Shown here: positions 25,925-35,773 of the stretch, in pieces
How positions within the stretch are numbered: position 1 is the first letter of the stretch
How the letters are laid out: each line of letters starts with the position of its first letter
Source of the DNA: Pedobacter steynii
GTDB lineage: Bacteria; Bacteroidota; Bacteroidia; Sphingobacteriales; Sphingobacteriaceae
Direction: 5' to 3'
Assembly: GCF_001721645.1 (NCBI RefSeq)
Contig: NZ_CP017141.1
Location: 3,100,001-3,164,000 of the forward strand
DNA: 64,000 nt
Position numbers and translations under genes: made by a program
Notes under the pieces: model-generated
Seen by the model: the letters and a program-made list of their open reading frames with translations, nothing else
Told to the model about the DNA's origin: nothing
Databases searched by the model: none

Positions 25925-26960
25925 TGATAGTCCCAAAAAAGCAGGATATCGTTTTCCGGCTGAATGGGTAAAACACGAAGCGACATGGTTAAGCTGGCCA
26001 CATAAGGAAGAATCCTGGCCGGGAAAAATAGAAACCATTTACACGCCATATTGCCAGTTTATTAAGATTGTAGCAGAGGGTGAAAAAGTAAGAATCAATG
26101 TCAATGATGAAGAGACCAAAGCTTTTGCAATTTCCGAACTGGAAAAGGTGGGAGCGGATCTGAGTCAGGTTGAATTTTACCTGCATCCAACCAATGATGC
26201 CTGGTGCAGGGACCATGGACCTGCATTTTTATTGAATGAGGCAAAGAGCCAGAAAGCGGTAGTAGACTGGGGATATAATGCATGGGGAGGGAAATATCCT
26301 CCATTCGATCTGGATGACGTAATTCCGACTAAAATCGCCGGACATTTTAACCATCCTTTGTATCTTCCTGAGATTGTGATGGAAGGTGGTTCCGTTGAAT
26401 TTAATGGTGCAGGAACCATTCTGACCACTACGGCTTGTTTGTTGAACAAGAACAGAAACCCACACCTGACCAAAGAAGAGATCGAACAATATTTGCTGGA
26501 GTTTTACGGCGCTGAGCAGGTACTTTGGCTGGGAGATGGAATTGTTGGGGATGATACAGATGGACATATTGATGATATCACCCGTTTTGTGAACGAAGAC
26601 ACCGTTTTAACAGTAGTAGAGAGTAATCCTTTGGATGAAAATTATATCCTGTTACAGGAGAACCTGGCGGCATTGAAGGAGATGCGTTTATTGAATGGTA
26701 AACCATTGAACATTATTAAACTTCCGATGCCTTCACCAGTGATTCATGAGGATACCCGTTTGCCGGCTTCTTATGCTAATTTCTATATTGCCAATACTTC
26801 GGTTATTGTACCTACATTCAGGGATGTGAATGATGAGAAAGCATTGAAGATTATTCAGGATGTTTTCCCGGATAGAAAGGTCGTAGGTATTGATTCTACG
26901 GATATCATCTGGGGACTGGGCAGTTTTCACTGCCTGAGTCAGCAGGAGCCCGCTATTTAA
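25908..26960 (+). CDS. aguA: Agmatine deiminase
   Basis: A 350-aa PAD/agmatine-deiminase-family enzyme (agmatine to N-carbamoylputrescine plus ammonia). Landmarks are ATWLSWPHKEESWPGK, NDAWCRDHGPAFLLN, EGGSVEFNGAGT, DDTDGHIDDITRF and the catalytic Cys in LGSFHCLSQQEPA near the C-terminus. Length is normal for the bacterial family. It overlaps aguB by 17 nt, so translation is probably coupled. Confidence 0.96.
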   Translation: MTNLFNDSPKKAGYRFPAEWVKHEATWLSWPHKEESWPGKIETIYTPYCQFIKIVAEGEKVRINVNDEETKAFAISELEKVGADLSQVEFYLHPTNDAWCRDHGPAFLLNEAKSQKAVVDWGYNAWGGKYPPFDLDDVIPTKIAGHFNHPLYLPEIVMEGGSVEFNGAGTILTTTACLLNKNRNPHLTKEEIEQYLLEFYGAEQVLWLGDGIVGDDTDGHIDDITRFVNEDTVLTVVESNPLDENYILLQENLAALKEMRLLNGKPLNIIKLPMPSPVIHEDTRLPASYANFYIANTSVIVPTFRDVNDEKALKIIQDVFPDRKVVGIDSTDIIWGLGSFHCLSQQEPAI

Positions 26961-27015
26961 GCTTTAGAAACAACGAAACAGAAACAAAATATTTTCATAA
27001 CCAAACATATTTACG

Positions 27016-27759
27016 ATGAAATTACTAGAAGGAAAAACAGCATTAATCACCGGTGCTTCTAAAGGAATAGGCCGCAAGATTGCGGAGAAATTTGCAGAGC
27101 AGGGTGCAAACGTTGCTTTTACTTACCTGTCCTCAGTAGAGAAAGGCCAGGCATTGGAGCAGGAGCTGCAAAGCTTCGGTACTCAGGTTAAAGGATACCG
27201 TTCAGATGCGTCTAAATTTGATGAAGCAGAAAAACTGATCAATGATATTGTGGCTGATTTTGGCGCATTGGATATTGTAGTGAACAACGCAGGGATTACT
27301 AAAGACGGTTTGCTGATGCGCATGAGCGAAGAGAACTGGGATGAAGTGATCAATGTGAACCTTAAATCCGTATTTAACGTTTCTAAAGCTGCTTCTAAAG
27401 TAATGATGAAGGCCCGTAAAGGATCGATCATTAACATGAGTTCTGTGGTAGGTGTTCAGGGAAATGCCGGTCAGGCAAATTATGCCGCTTCGAAAGCCGG
27501 AATCATCGGTTTCTCTAAATCTTTAGCTAAAGAATTGGGTTCCCGTAATATCCGTACCAATGTAATTGCACCAGGATTTATCCGTACGGAAATGACTGAT
27601 GTACTGGATCCTAAAGTGGTTCAGGGATGGGAAGAAGGAATTCCATTGAAAAGAGCAGGAGAGCCTGAAGATGTAGCGAACGCCTGTTTGTTTTTAGCTT
27701 CAGACATGAGTGCTTATGTAACCGGGCAGGTATTGTCTGTTTGCGGGGGAATGTTGTAA
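27016..27759 (+). CDS. fabG: 3-oxoacyl-[acyl-carrier-protein] reductase
   Basis: A 247-aa classical short-chain dehydrogenase that reduces 3-oxoacyl-ACP with NADPH in fatty-acid elongation. The nucleotide motif TGASKGIG, the NNAGITKDGLLMRM block, catalytic Ser in INMSSVVG, YAASKAG with Tyr/Lys, and the APGFIRTEMTD segment are all typical of FabG. It stands alone rather than in a fab cluster, so a dedicated role in another pathway cannot be excluded. Confidence 0.92.
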   Translation: MKLLEGKTALITGASKGIGRKIAEKFAEQGANVAFTYLSSVEKGQALEQELQSFGTQVKGYRSDASKFDEAEKLINDIVADFGALDIVVNNAGITKDGLLMRMSEENWDEVINVNLKSVFNVSKAASKVMMKARKGSIINMSSVVGVQGNAGQANYAASKAGIIGFSKSLAKELGSRNIRTNVIAPGFIRTEMTDVLDPKVVQGWEEGIPLKRAGEPEDVANACLFLASDMSAYVTGQVLSVCGGML

Positions 27760-27796
27760 TCAGCCAGATCAGCCTTGAAAAAGGTTCTTAAATAAA

Positions 27797-27829
27797 TAAA
27801 AAAAGCGCAGAGTCTCTGCGCTTTTTTTA
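27797..27829. terminator. Bidirectional terminator between fabG and the L,D-transpeptidase gene
   Basis: GCGCAGAG and CTCTGCGC form the stem, flanked by A and T runs on both sides. It can serve both convergent genes. Confidence 0.85.
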
Positions 27830-27840
27830 TTGGCTGTATA

Positions 27841-28599
27841 TTATTTGAACGTATATTTTCCTTCGCTTATTAAGGTATGAGGAACTATTTTGTGTTGTTC
27901 GAAAAGCTGGTAAGCAGGCTGAAGGCTGGCCCAAAATGCTTTTTGCTGAGGAAATTTAACAGCAAATTTATCGAGGTTGGCTTTGTTCATTTTAAAGGGG
28001 AAGATGTGAACCGGAATTTGGGTTTGTCCACTGTTTTGTGCTTCTACGGCCAGAACATAAACCTCTTTAATTTTCTCATCTGTAAGTGGAATACAGCCTA
28101 CGGTGACACAATTTCCATGGATGTAAATGTCTCCACCCGTAGGTTTGCTACCACTCCTTTTTTTATCTACACTGTTGGGATAGTTTACACCTAAAGAAAG
28201 GTGGAAATTACTCATAGGGTTGAATATGTTAATATAGTAAATACCTTCAGGTGTCTGGTAATCTCCTTCCTGTACTTTCGGTCCTAATGTCCCGGAATGC
28301 GCACAAAATTTATAGGTTTTAAACAGACGGTATTCTTTGTCTTTGGTTCTCTTTGCCCAGACTTCCAGCAGTCCTTCTGTTTTATAAGCGGCAATGTATA
28401 ATTGAAGAGGGCCGTCAAATTTTGCTGTTTTCAATTGATTCTGCAAGCTGATCCAGCTATCCTCATATGCTCCTCTCACCCTTGGAAAGGTTAATTGTTG
28501 TTGTTTAAATGTTAATTGTGCACTTGCAGAACTGGTCATCATGAAAAAAAGTATTACCTGAAATAAGGTTTTTCTGTAGTTTGATTTGGAGCGAATCAT
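27841..28599 (-). CDS. L,D-transpeptidase (YkuD) family protein
   Basis: A 252-aa exported protein. From ATG 28599 the signal peptide runs to SSASAQ. The YkuD catalytic domain (about residues 80-200) has the invariant HGNCVTVGCIPL with His and Cys. Such enzymes cross-link peptidoglycan or attach proteins to it. The region YKFCAHSGTLGPKVQEGDYQ matches the murein L,D-transpeptidase (YafK-like) subgroup. A longer frame starting at 28695 is rejected because it would overlap the divergent gene at 28679 and bury the signal peptide. Confidence 0.9.
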   Translation of the reverse strand: MIRSKSNYRKTLFQVILFFMMTSSASAQLTFKQQQLTFPRVRGAYEDSWISLQNQLKTAKFDGPLQLYIAAYKTEGLLEVWAKRTKDKEYRLFKTYKFCAHSGTLGPKVQEGDYQTPEGIYYINIFNPMSNFHLSLGVNYPNSVDKKRSGSKPTGGDIYIHGNCVTVGCIPLTDEKIKEVYVLAVEAQNSGQTQIPVHIFPFKMNKANLDKFAVKFPQQKAFWASLQPAYQLFEQHKIVPHTLISEGKYTFK

Positions 28600-28678
28600 G
28601 CTTTCGAAATTAGTCGGGCTTTTATGAAAACAAATTAACCTTATTTTTTTAAAATTTAGCATCTTTACCCAAATACAT

Positions 28679-30763
28679 ATGGGCGATTCTTTCAATTTAT
28701 ATACAATAATGGCTTTAATAGGGTGTCTTTTGCTGGGACTCCTGTTCGCGTATATATCCTATCGGAAAACACCGCATCTGGAAAGAAAACTCCGGATCAG
28801 CCTTGCGTTATTGAGGGCTGTACTGATTGCTCTGATTTGCGGATTGCTGTTTTTCCCTTTGGTGAAAAGGGTGAGTTATAATCTGGAAAAACCGCTGATC
28901 ATCATCGCTCAGGATAACTCGCTGTCTATAGGTCATGTTCAGCCTGCCGGGTTCAATAAGAAACAATATGAAAAAGATCTTCAGGCCTTATCAGATAAAC
29001 TATCTGCACAATATGAGCTGAAGATTTATCATTTCAGTGATAGTATAAAGCCTGGGTTTGATTTCTCTAACAGCGGTAAACTCAGTAATGCTGCTGCACT
29101 GTTTAGCCGTTTGAATGATGAGTATTTAAACCGTAATATAGGAGCCGTGATTCTAGCTTCAGATGGTATATTTAACCGGGGAGGGAGTCCGTTGTACGAC
29201 CTCAATAAACTCAAAGCACCAGTTTACACCATCGCACTGGGGGATACCATTCCAAAAAGAGATTTGATGGTAGCCAATGTGAACCACAATAATCTGGTAT
29301 ATCTGAATAATGAATTTACAATAGAAGTGCAGGTAGAGGCATTTGAAAGTAAAGGAGAAGAAACCAAACTGAGTATTTCTGAAAATGGAAAAACCATACA
29401 GGAGAGTAAGATCCAGATTGGTAGTAATGCTTTTGTTAAGACCATTCCTGTAAAGCTGAAGGCTTCAAAGATAGGACTGCAGAAATATACGGTACAGCTC
29501 AGTCCTTTGGGAAATGAGGTGTCAGAGAAAAATAATGCACAAAGTGTTTTTATAGAAGTTATTGATGCCCGTCAGAAGGTTCTAATCGCTGCGGGGGCAG
29601 CTCATCCTGATATTGCTACGATAAAGCAGGCGATTTCCGGGAATAAAAATTACGATTTAAAAGTGGTGTTGGGAGAGGACCTGAATGCGATGAATGTAAA
29701 TGATTATGGCCTTGTGATTTTGTATCAGCTACCTAATGCTCAGAATCATGGCGCTGCTTTTCTTGCCAAACTAGCGCAGACTAATGTCCCGGTGTGGTAC
29801 ATTCTTGGTGCCCAGAGTGATGTGGGAAAGTTTAATCAAGTACAAAAGGCAATTGGTTTTAATGGCAGTAACAGCACTATCCAGGAGGCCTTTTCTTATT
29901 TAAATCCCGACTTCAGTGCTTTTGATGTGGATGGGGCGGCAGCAAAGCATATTGATGATTTTGATCCATTGCTGGCCCCTTTTGGAAAGGTCAGTATCAA
30001 CGGGAATAGTTTTGTTGCCCTCTATCAAAGAATTGGAAAGATCAAAACCCAATCGCCACAGTTGTTCTTCCTTAATGAAAATGGAAAGAAAGCCGGATAC
30101 CTGATTGGGGAAGGTTTATGGAGATGGAAACTTTCTGAAAGTAAAGATGCTTTAGCAAGCTCCGTTGTTAATGGATTAATTTCAAAAACAGTTCAATACC
30201 TTTCGGTAAAAGATGATAAACGTAAGTTCAAAGTATACCCGGCTAAAAATACATTTGACGAGAATGAAAATGTATTGCTTAATGCGGTGCTTTATAACGA
30301 CAGTTACGTTGCGATAAATACGCCGGATGTCAATATTCAACTAAAAAACCAGGAAGGAAAGCTTTATAATTTCCTTTTCTCCCGGACCGCATCTTCCTAT
30401 CAGCTGGATGCAGGAATGTTGCCTGCCGGAAACTATACTTTCCTGGCCAGTACGAGTCTGGGGGGTAAAAAACAAATCGCACAGGGTGCGTTTTATGTCA
30501 ATGCGATGATTGCTGAGTATCAGCAGACCATTGCGAACCACCAGTTGCTAAACAATATGTCTGTTCAGACCAACGGCAGAATGTATATGCCTCAAAATCT
30601 GTTGAGCATTTTAAACGACATTTCAAAAAATGAAGAGATCAAGACTTTAAGCTACGAGGATCGCAGGTACGAAGAATTGATAAACTTTAAGTGGCTGTTT
30701 GCGGTGATCATCTTATTGATTAGCTTGGAGTGGTTTTTCAGAAAGAGAAACGGAGAAATTTAA
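28679..30763 (+). CDS. VWA-like membrane protein of unknown function
   Basis: A 694-aa protein with two N-terminal membrane helices (MALIGCLLLGLLFAYISY and ALLRAVLIALICGLLFFPL) and one at the C-terminus (WLFAVIILLISLEWFF). The large extracytoplasmic part begins with a von Willebrand A-like segment, IIIAQDNSLSIG with a D-x-S-x-S metal site and VILASDGIFNRGG. An Ig-like and a glutamine-amidotransferase-like region follow. This architecture is widespread in Bacteroidota as conserved proteins of unknown function related to Bat/vWA membrane proteins. It is followed by a TRIC gene 12 nt downstream. Met11 (28709) is an alternative start. Confidence 0.75.
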   Translation: MGDSFNLYTIMALIGCLLLGLLFAYISYRKTPHLERKLRISLALLRAVLIALICGLLFFPLVKRVSYNLEKPLIIIAQDNSLSIGHVQPAGFNKKQYEKDLQALSDKLSAQYELKIYHFSDSIKPGFDFSNSGKLSNAAALFSRLNDEYLNRNIGAVILASDGIFNRGGSPLYDLNKLKAPVYTIALGDTIPKRDLMVANVNHNNLVYLNNEFTIEVQVEAFESKGEETKLSISENGKTIQESKIQIGSNAFVKTIPVKLKASKIGLQKYTVQLSPLGNEVSEKNNAQSVFIEVIDARQKVLIAAGAAHPDIATIKQAISGNKNYDLKVVLGEDLNAMNVNDYGLVILYQLPNAQNHGAAFLAKLAQTNVPVWYILGAQSDVGKFNQVQKAIGFNGSNSTIQEAFSYLNPDFSAFDVDGAAAKHIDDFDPLLAPFGKVSINGNSFVALYQRIGKIKTQSPQLFFLNENGKKAGYLIGEGLWRWKLSESKDALASSVVNGLISKTVQYLSVKDDKRKFKVYPAKNTFDENENVLLNAVLYNDSYVAINTPDVNIQLKNQEGKLYNFLFSRTASSYQLDAGMLPAGNYTFLASTSLGGKKQIAQGAFYVNAMIAEYQQTIANHQLLNNMSVQTNGRMYMPQNLLSILNDISKNEEIKTLSYEDRRYEELINFKWLFAVIILLISLEWFFRKRNGEI

Positions 30764-30775
30764 CTCGCACAGGAA

Positions 30776-31387
30776 ATGGAAATCAGCACCATGGAAACCA
30801 TTGAAACATTAGGGACGGTCGCATTTTCGATCTCCGGTTCATTTGCGGCAATGCAAAGGAGGCTGGATCCGTTTGGTGTACTGATCATTGCATTTGTGAC
30901 TTCTATCGGGGGTGGTACCGTCAGGGATTTACTTCTTGGAGATACCCCGGTTGCCTGGATGAGAGATGTGAATTACTGTTTACTCATCTTGCTCACTTCT
31001 CTGGCGACGATCTTCTTTAAAACCCATATCAAAAAGTTTAAAGTAACCTTGTTTTTGTTTGACTCTGCAGGGTTAGGCTTGTTTACCATGCTGGGAATTC
31101 AGAAGGGAATTATGTTTGGACTAAGTCCGGGCATCTGTGTGGCGCTGGGAACCATTACAGGGTGTTTCGGTGGGGTAATCAGAGATACGTTCTTAAACAC
31201 GATCCCTTTGATCTTTAGAAAGGAAATCTATGCGACTGCCTGTATCCTTGGAGGAGTACTCTATTTTACGCTCAAGTATTTCAATATGAAAGAAGATGTG
31301 GCCAACATCTCGGTCATCGCCTTTATATTTGTGTTCAGGATTGTGGTGGTGAGGTATAAGCTGACCTTGCCTAAATTCGGATATTAA
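30776..31387 (+). CDS. TRIC/UPF0126 family cation channel-like membrane protein
   Basis: A 203-aa protein with about seven membrane helices in two repeated halves. Each half carries the family glycine motif: SIGGGTVRDLLLGDTP and TGCFGGVIRDTFLNTIP. Prokaryotic members are trimeric cation channels, and some (YadS/YicG type) have been linked to glycine uptake. It starts 12 nt after the VWA-like gene, so the two share a transcript. It overlaps the convergent FtsB-like gene by 4 nt. Confidence 0.9.
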   Translation: MEISTMETIETLGTVAFSISGSFAAMQRRLDPFGVLIIAFVTSIGGGTVRDLLLGDTPVAWMRDVNYCLLILLTSLATIFFKTHIKKFKVTLFLFDSAGLGLFTMLGIQKGIMFGLSPGICVALGTITGCFGGVIRDTFLNTIPLIFRKEIYATACILGGVLYFTLKYFNMKEDVANISVIAFIFVFRIVVVRYKLTLPKFGY

Positions 31388-31683
31388 TCTTTCGGGGCTT
31401 CTTTTACGATAACAAAGACATCTTCATTGTCTTTTTTCATAAAATATTTTTCACGTGCAAACTTCTCGGCAGTATTCAGATTGGTATTCAGCTCATTCAG
31501 GTCTTTTTTGACAATAGCTGTTTCTCTTTCATAAAAATCCTTTTCCTCCTGAAGTTTGTTTACCTCAGAACGGAACTCGTATTGAGAGAGCATATCATTC
31601 TTGTCAAAAAACAGCATCCATACAATGAATGCAGCTACAGACAGAAAGTATTTATTGCGTATCAATTCCAGCAAACGTTCCAT
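31384..31683 (-). CDS. Septum formation initiator family protein (FtsB/DivIC-like)
   Basis: A 99-aa bitopic membrane protein. A short cytoplasmic tail and one helix (YFLSVAAFIVWMLFF) are followed by a coiled coil (about residues 35-75) and the ending AEKFAREKYFMKKDNEDVFVI, the usual FtsB/DivIC signature. It should act in the divisome with FtsL and FtsQ. It lies downstream of eno on the same strand, a linkage also seen for ftsB in proteobacteria. Confidence 0.88.
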   Translation of the reverse strand: MERLLELIRNKYFLSVAAFIVWMLFFDKNDMLSQYEFRSEVNKLQEEKDFYERETAIVKKDLNELNTNLNTAEKFAREKYFMKKDNEDVFVIVKEAPKD

Positions 31684-31687
31684 AGTA

Positions 31688-31695
31688 CAAAGATA
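31688..31695 (-). promoter_or_regulatory. -7 element 4 nt before the FtsB-like start codon
   Basis: On the minus strand TATCTTTG is followed by TACT and then the ATG. This exact TAnnTTTG would give a leaderless or near-leaderless message. No clear -33 element was found. Confidence 0.45.
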
Positions 31696-31752
31696 TAAAT
31701 AAACCCTGATAAGCTAATCTAAGAAATAGCCTTGATAATCAGTGTATAAAAA

Positions 31753-31781
31753 ACATCCGAAGGTTCTAAATCTCCGGATGT
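31753..31781 (-). terminator. Second terminator-like hairpin between eno and the FtsB-like gene
   Basis: ACATCCG and CGGATGT arms. On the minus strand the hairpin is followed by a TTTTTT run. With the hairpin at 31814-31859 it makes a tandem terminator after eno. Confidence 0.65.
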
Positions 31782-31813
31782 TTTCCAATGTCGTATTTTC
31801 CACATGTTAACAT

Positions 31814-31859
31814 AAAAAAGGAAAGGTACTTTTCGTCCTCAAAGCACCTTTCCTTTTTT
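31814..31859. terminator. Terminator directly after eno
   Basis: AAAAAAGGAAAGGT (31814-31827) pairs with ACCTTTCCTTTTTT (31846-31859). It lies 8 nt past the eno stop on the minus strand. Confidence 0.8.
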
Positions 31860-31867
31860 AAGCAATA

Positions 31868-33178
<1,311 letters not shown>

Positions 33179-33249
33179 TTATTTGTTAATCAGCCTTAGT
33201 GTAAATATTACAATTACTACGGCGATATCCAAAGTTAAAAATTAAACAC

Positions 33250-33284
33250 AAAAAAGTCGTAATTAATTTAATTACGACTTTTTT
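33250..33284. terminator. Bidirectional terminator after the aquaporin gene
   Basis: AAAAAAGTCGTAATTAA and TTAATTACGACTTTTTT form a long AT-rich stem. It lies 35 nt past the aquaporin stop on the minus strand. Confidence 0.8.
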
Positions 33285-33318
33285 ATAGGTATAAGTCTAT
33301 GTTTTAGTGGTTTAAAAT

Positions 33319-34011
33319 CTATGTAGTTTGTGCTTTAGCTGCGAAAACTGCTTTATATACCAATCCGGCTAAAATTGCACCAGCGATAGGGGCAACCCAG
33401 AATAACCATAGCTGGCCTACTGCTTCGCCACCAACAAATAAAGCCTGACTCGTGCTTCTTGCAGGGTTTACAGAAGTATTGGTTACCGGAATGCTGATCA
33501 GGTGGATTAATGTTAACCCCAGGCCAATGGCCAGACCTGCAAAGCCTTTTGGTGCTCTTTCATCTGTAGCTCCAAGGATAATCAACAGGAAGATAAAGGT
33601 CATCACTACCTCTGTTACCAGTGCGGCGGTCATACTGTATTTACCAGGGGAGAGGTCGCCGTAGCCATTTGTGGCAAAGCCACCAATGGCGCTTCCATTG
33701 CCGGTTGTGATAACATATAATATACCGGCAGCGGCTATTCCACCCAGAACCTGTGATATGATGTAAGGGATCAGTTCTTTTCCGTCGAAACGTCCGCCAA
33801 TCCATAAGCCAATTGAAACGGCCGGATTAAGGTGTGCTCCTGAGATGTGTCCTAAGGCATAAGCGATGGTGACTACTGTTAAGCCAAAAGCAAGAGCTAC
33901 TCCGGCAAAGCCGATTCCTGCTCCAGGATAATTACAAGCCAGAACAGCGCTTCCGCAGCCGCCCAGAACCAACCAAAATGTTCCAATAAATTCTGCTACA
34001 AGTTTTTTCAT
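33319..34011 (-). CDS. aqpZ: Aquaporin Z family water channel
   Basis: A 230-aa MIP-family channel with six membrane helices and the two NPA half-helix loops, [11 protein letters not shown] and [10 protein letters not shown]. The Arg after the second NPA and the narrow-filter residues (His in [11 protein letters not shown]) indicate a water-selective AqpZ rather than a glycerol facilitator. It is a single gene with its own terminator. Confidence 0.95.
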   Translation of the reverse strand: MKKLVAEFIGTFWLVLGGCGSAVLACNYPGAGIGFAGVALAFGLTVVTIAYALGHISGAHLNPAVSIGLWIGGRFDGKELIPYIISQVLGGIAAAGILYVITTGNGSAIGGFATNGYGDLSPGKYSMTAALVTEVVMTFIFLLIILGATDERAPKGFAGLAIGLGLTLIHLISIPVTNTSVNPARSTSQALFVGGEAVGQLWLFWVAPIAGAILAGLVYKAVFAAKAQTT

Positions 34012-34216
34012 TTTTCTACATTGTTTAATGATGAGTGTTTAATAGATGTTTATAAATGAAAAGTTAACAACAAATATTCAATATTCCTAATGAGAATAAC
34101 GGCTGTATCAGAATGATTAGAACCATTCCAAATTGTTAGCTGCAATTTCTTTTAACATCCCCATAAACTCAAGGCAATATTAGTGCTTTAGGTTTGAGCC
34201 AGAAACAAAACAAACT

Positions 34217-35701
34217 ATGAAAACAAATTTATTCGAAACCAAGACTCTGGCTTTTATCATCGCCGGTTTTGTCGCAGCAGCAATCACCATAACTGCCTGT
34301 AAAAAAGATAAGAGTAAGGAAACTGAAGAAACTTCCGTGTTCAAGGATTATTCGGTAAATCCCGCGTTGGTAAAAACTTTAAGTGGTTTTGATAATATTA
34401 AAATCACTACTTTGATCAGCAGTGACGATGTATTGCCAGGTTCACCTGACTTTGTTTACGGTGCTCAGCCAGATGGGGGTGCAATGATGAAGGATCCAAA
34501 TAGTGATGGTTACATTATGGTTAATAACCATGAGATTTTATTCTCAGTTTCTCGTGTATTTCTGGACAAGAACTTAAAGCCTTTAAAGGGGGAGTACATT
34601 CTGGATGCAGCTGGTGGTAAAACGAGATTATGCTCTGCTACACTGGCCACTCCCGAAGAACACGGGTTTCCTTTTCCGGTATTTTTAACCGCAGGAGAGA
34701 CTGATGGAGAATCTTCAATTGAAGCTGTTAATCCTTTGGGACCTGTTTCGGATAAGAAAAAGAACAATTCTCTTGCGGCATTAGGTAAAGCGAGTGCAGA
34801 AAACGCAGTTCCGCTTTCGAAAAACGCTTATCCTGGAAAAACGGCTATTTTTATAGGCGAAGATCAAAGTAGCGGTACGAGCATGGGGCAGGTGAATTTG
34901 TATTTGTCTAATACAGTCGGCGATCTTAATAATGGAAAGCTTTACATGCTTCGCAGAACAAATCTAAATGTGGTAGAGACCGATATGAACGTCAATTCCA
35001 GTTATGATGTGGAGTTTGTTGCCTATGACGATGTGAAAACAAGTACAGGTGCGCAGCTCGCTTCGCAAACCATTACTAAAAGTGCAATTCAGTTTGCACG
35101 TGTTGAGGATCTGGATTATGGAAAAGGTGATGCTACCGCAAACCGTACGCTTTACTTTACTGCCACAGGAGTAAGTGGTGATAAGATTAATCCGAAACCA
35201 GGACTAACCATGTGGGGAAGGGTTTATAAACTGGAATTAGATGCATCCAGTCCTCTTAAGGGGAAATTAACTCCGCTAATCGATGGAGTTGTTGATCCTG
35301 GAAACAGCCTTGTAAATCCGGATAACATCTGTGTAACCAAGAACTATGTCTACATTCAGGAAGATGGGGATTCTTACTATGAAGCTGTTAAGCATGATGG
35401 GCGTGTATGGCAGTATAACATTGCAACTAAAGAGCTTAAACCGATGATTGAAATGAACCACCGTCGTGATGACCTGACTTTCAATTCCAAATATAATGTT
35501 GCAAACGACAGGCGTCTGAGTACATGGGAATACGGTGCGATGTATGATATTTCTGATTTAATCGGAGTACCAAATACCATCGTTTTGAACCTTCATCCAC
35601 ATACCTGGACCAGTGATAAATTTAAAAACGCTGATGGAAGTGGAATCACAACCAATAAAGAAGGTGGCCAGACGGTTATTCTAAGTGGTGTTCCAAGATA
35701 A
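34217..35701 (+). CDS. PhoX-like (DUF839) exported lipoprotein
   Basis: A 494-aa lipoprotein (lipobox ITITAC) with a beta-propeller of the PhoX/DUF839 type. Landmarks are GYIMVNNHEI, AIFIGEDQSSGTSMGQV, RVEDLDYGKG and NPDNICVTKNYVYIQEDG. True PhoX is a Ca/Fe-dependent alkaline phosphatase. The usual PhoX iron-ligand Cys is not obvious here, so phosphatase activity is not assured. A di-haem peroxidase-like lipoprotein follows 72 nt downstream on the same strand and is probably co-expressed. Confidence 0.8.
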   Translation: MKTNLFETKTLAFIIAGFVAAAITITACKKDKSKETEETSVFKDYSVNPALVKTLSGFDNIKITTLISSDDVLPGSPDFVYGAQPDGGAMMKDPNSDGYIMVNNHEILFSVSRVFLDKNLKPLKGEYILDAAGGKTRLCSATLATPEEHGFPFPVFLTAGETDGESSIEAVNPLGPVSDKKKNNSLAALGKASAENAVPLSKNAYPGKTAIFIGEDQSSGTSMGQVNLYLSNTVGDLNNGKLYMLRRTNLNVVETDMNVNSSYDVEFVAYDDVKTSTGAQLASQTITKSAIQFARVEDLDYGKGDATANRTLYFTATGVSGDKINPKPGLTMWGRVYKLELDASSPLKGKLTPLIDGVVDPGNSLVNPDNICVTKNYVYIQEDGDSYYEAVKHDGRVWQYNIATKELKPMIEMNHRRDDLTFNSKYNVANDRRLSTWEYGAMYDISDLIGVPNTIVLNLHPHTWTSDKFKNADGSGITTNKEGGQTVILSGVPR

Positions 35702-35773
35702 GTAAAATTGCTTTATCGTCGAGAACTCTTTCCTGAATGGGGAAGAGTTTTTGGCTTTTTATTAAAAAATAAT

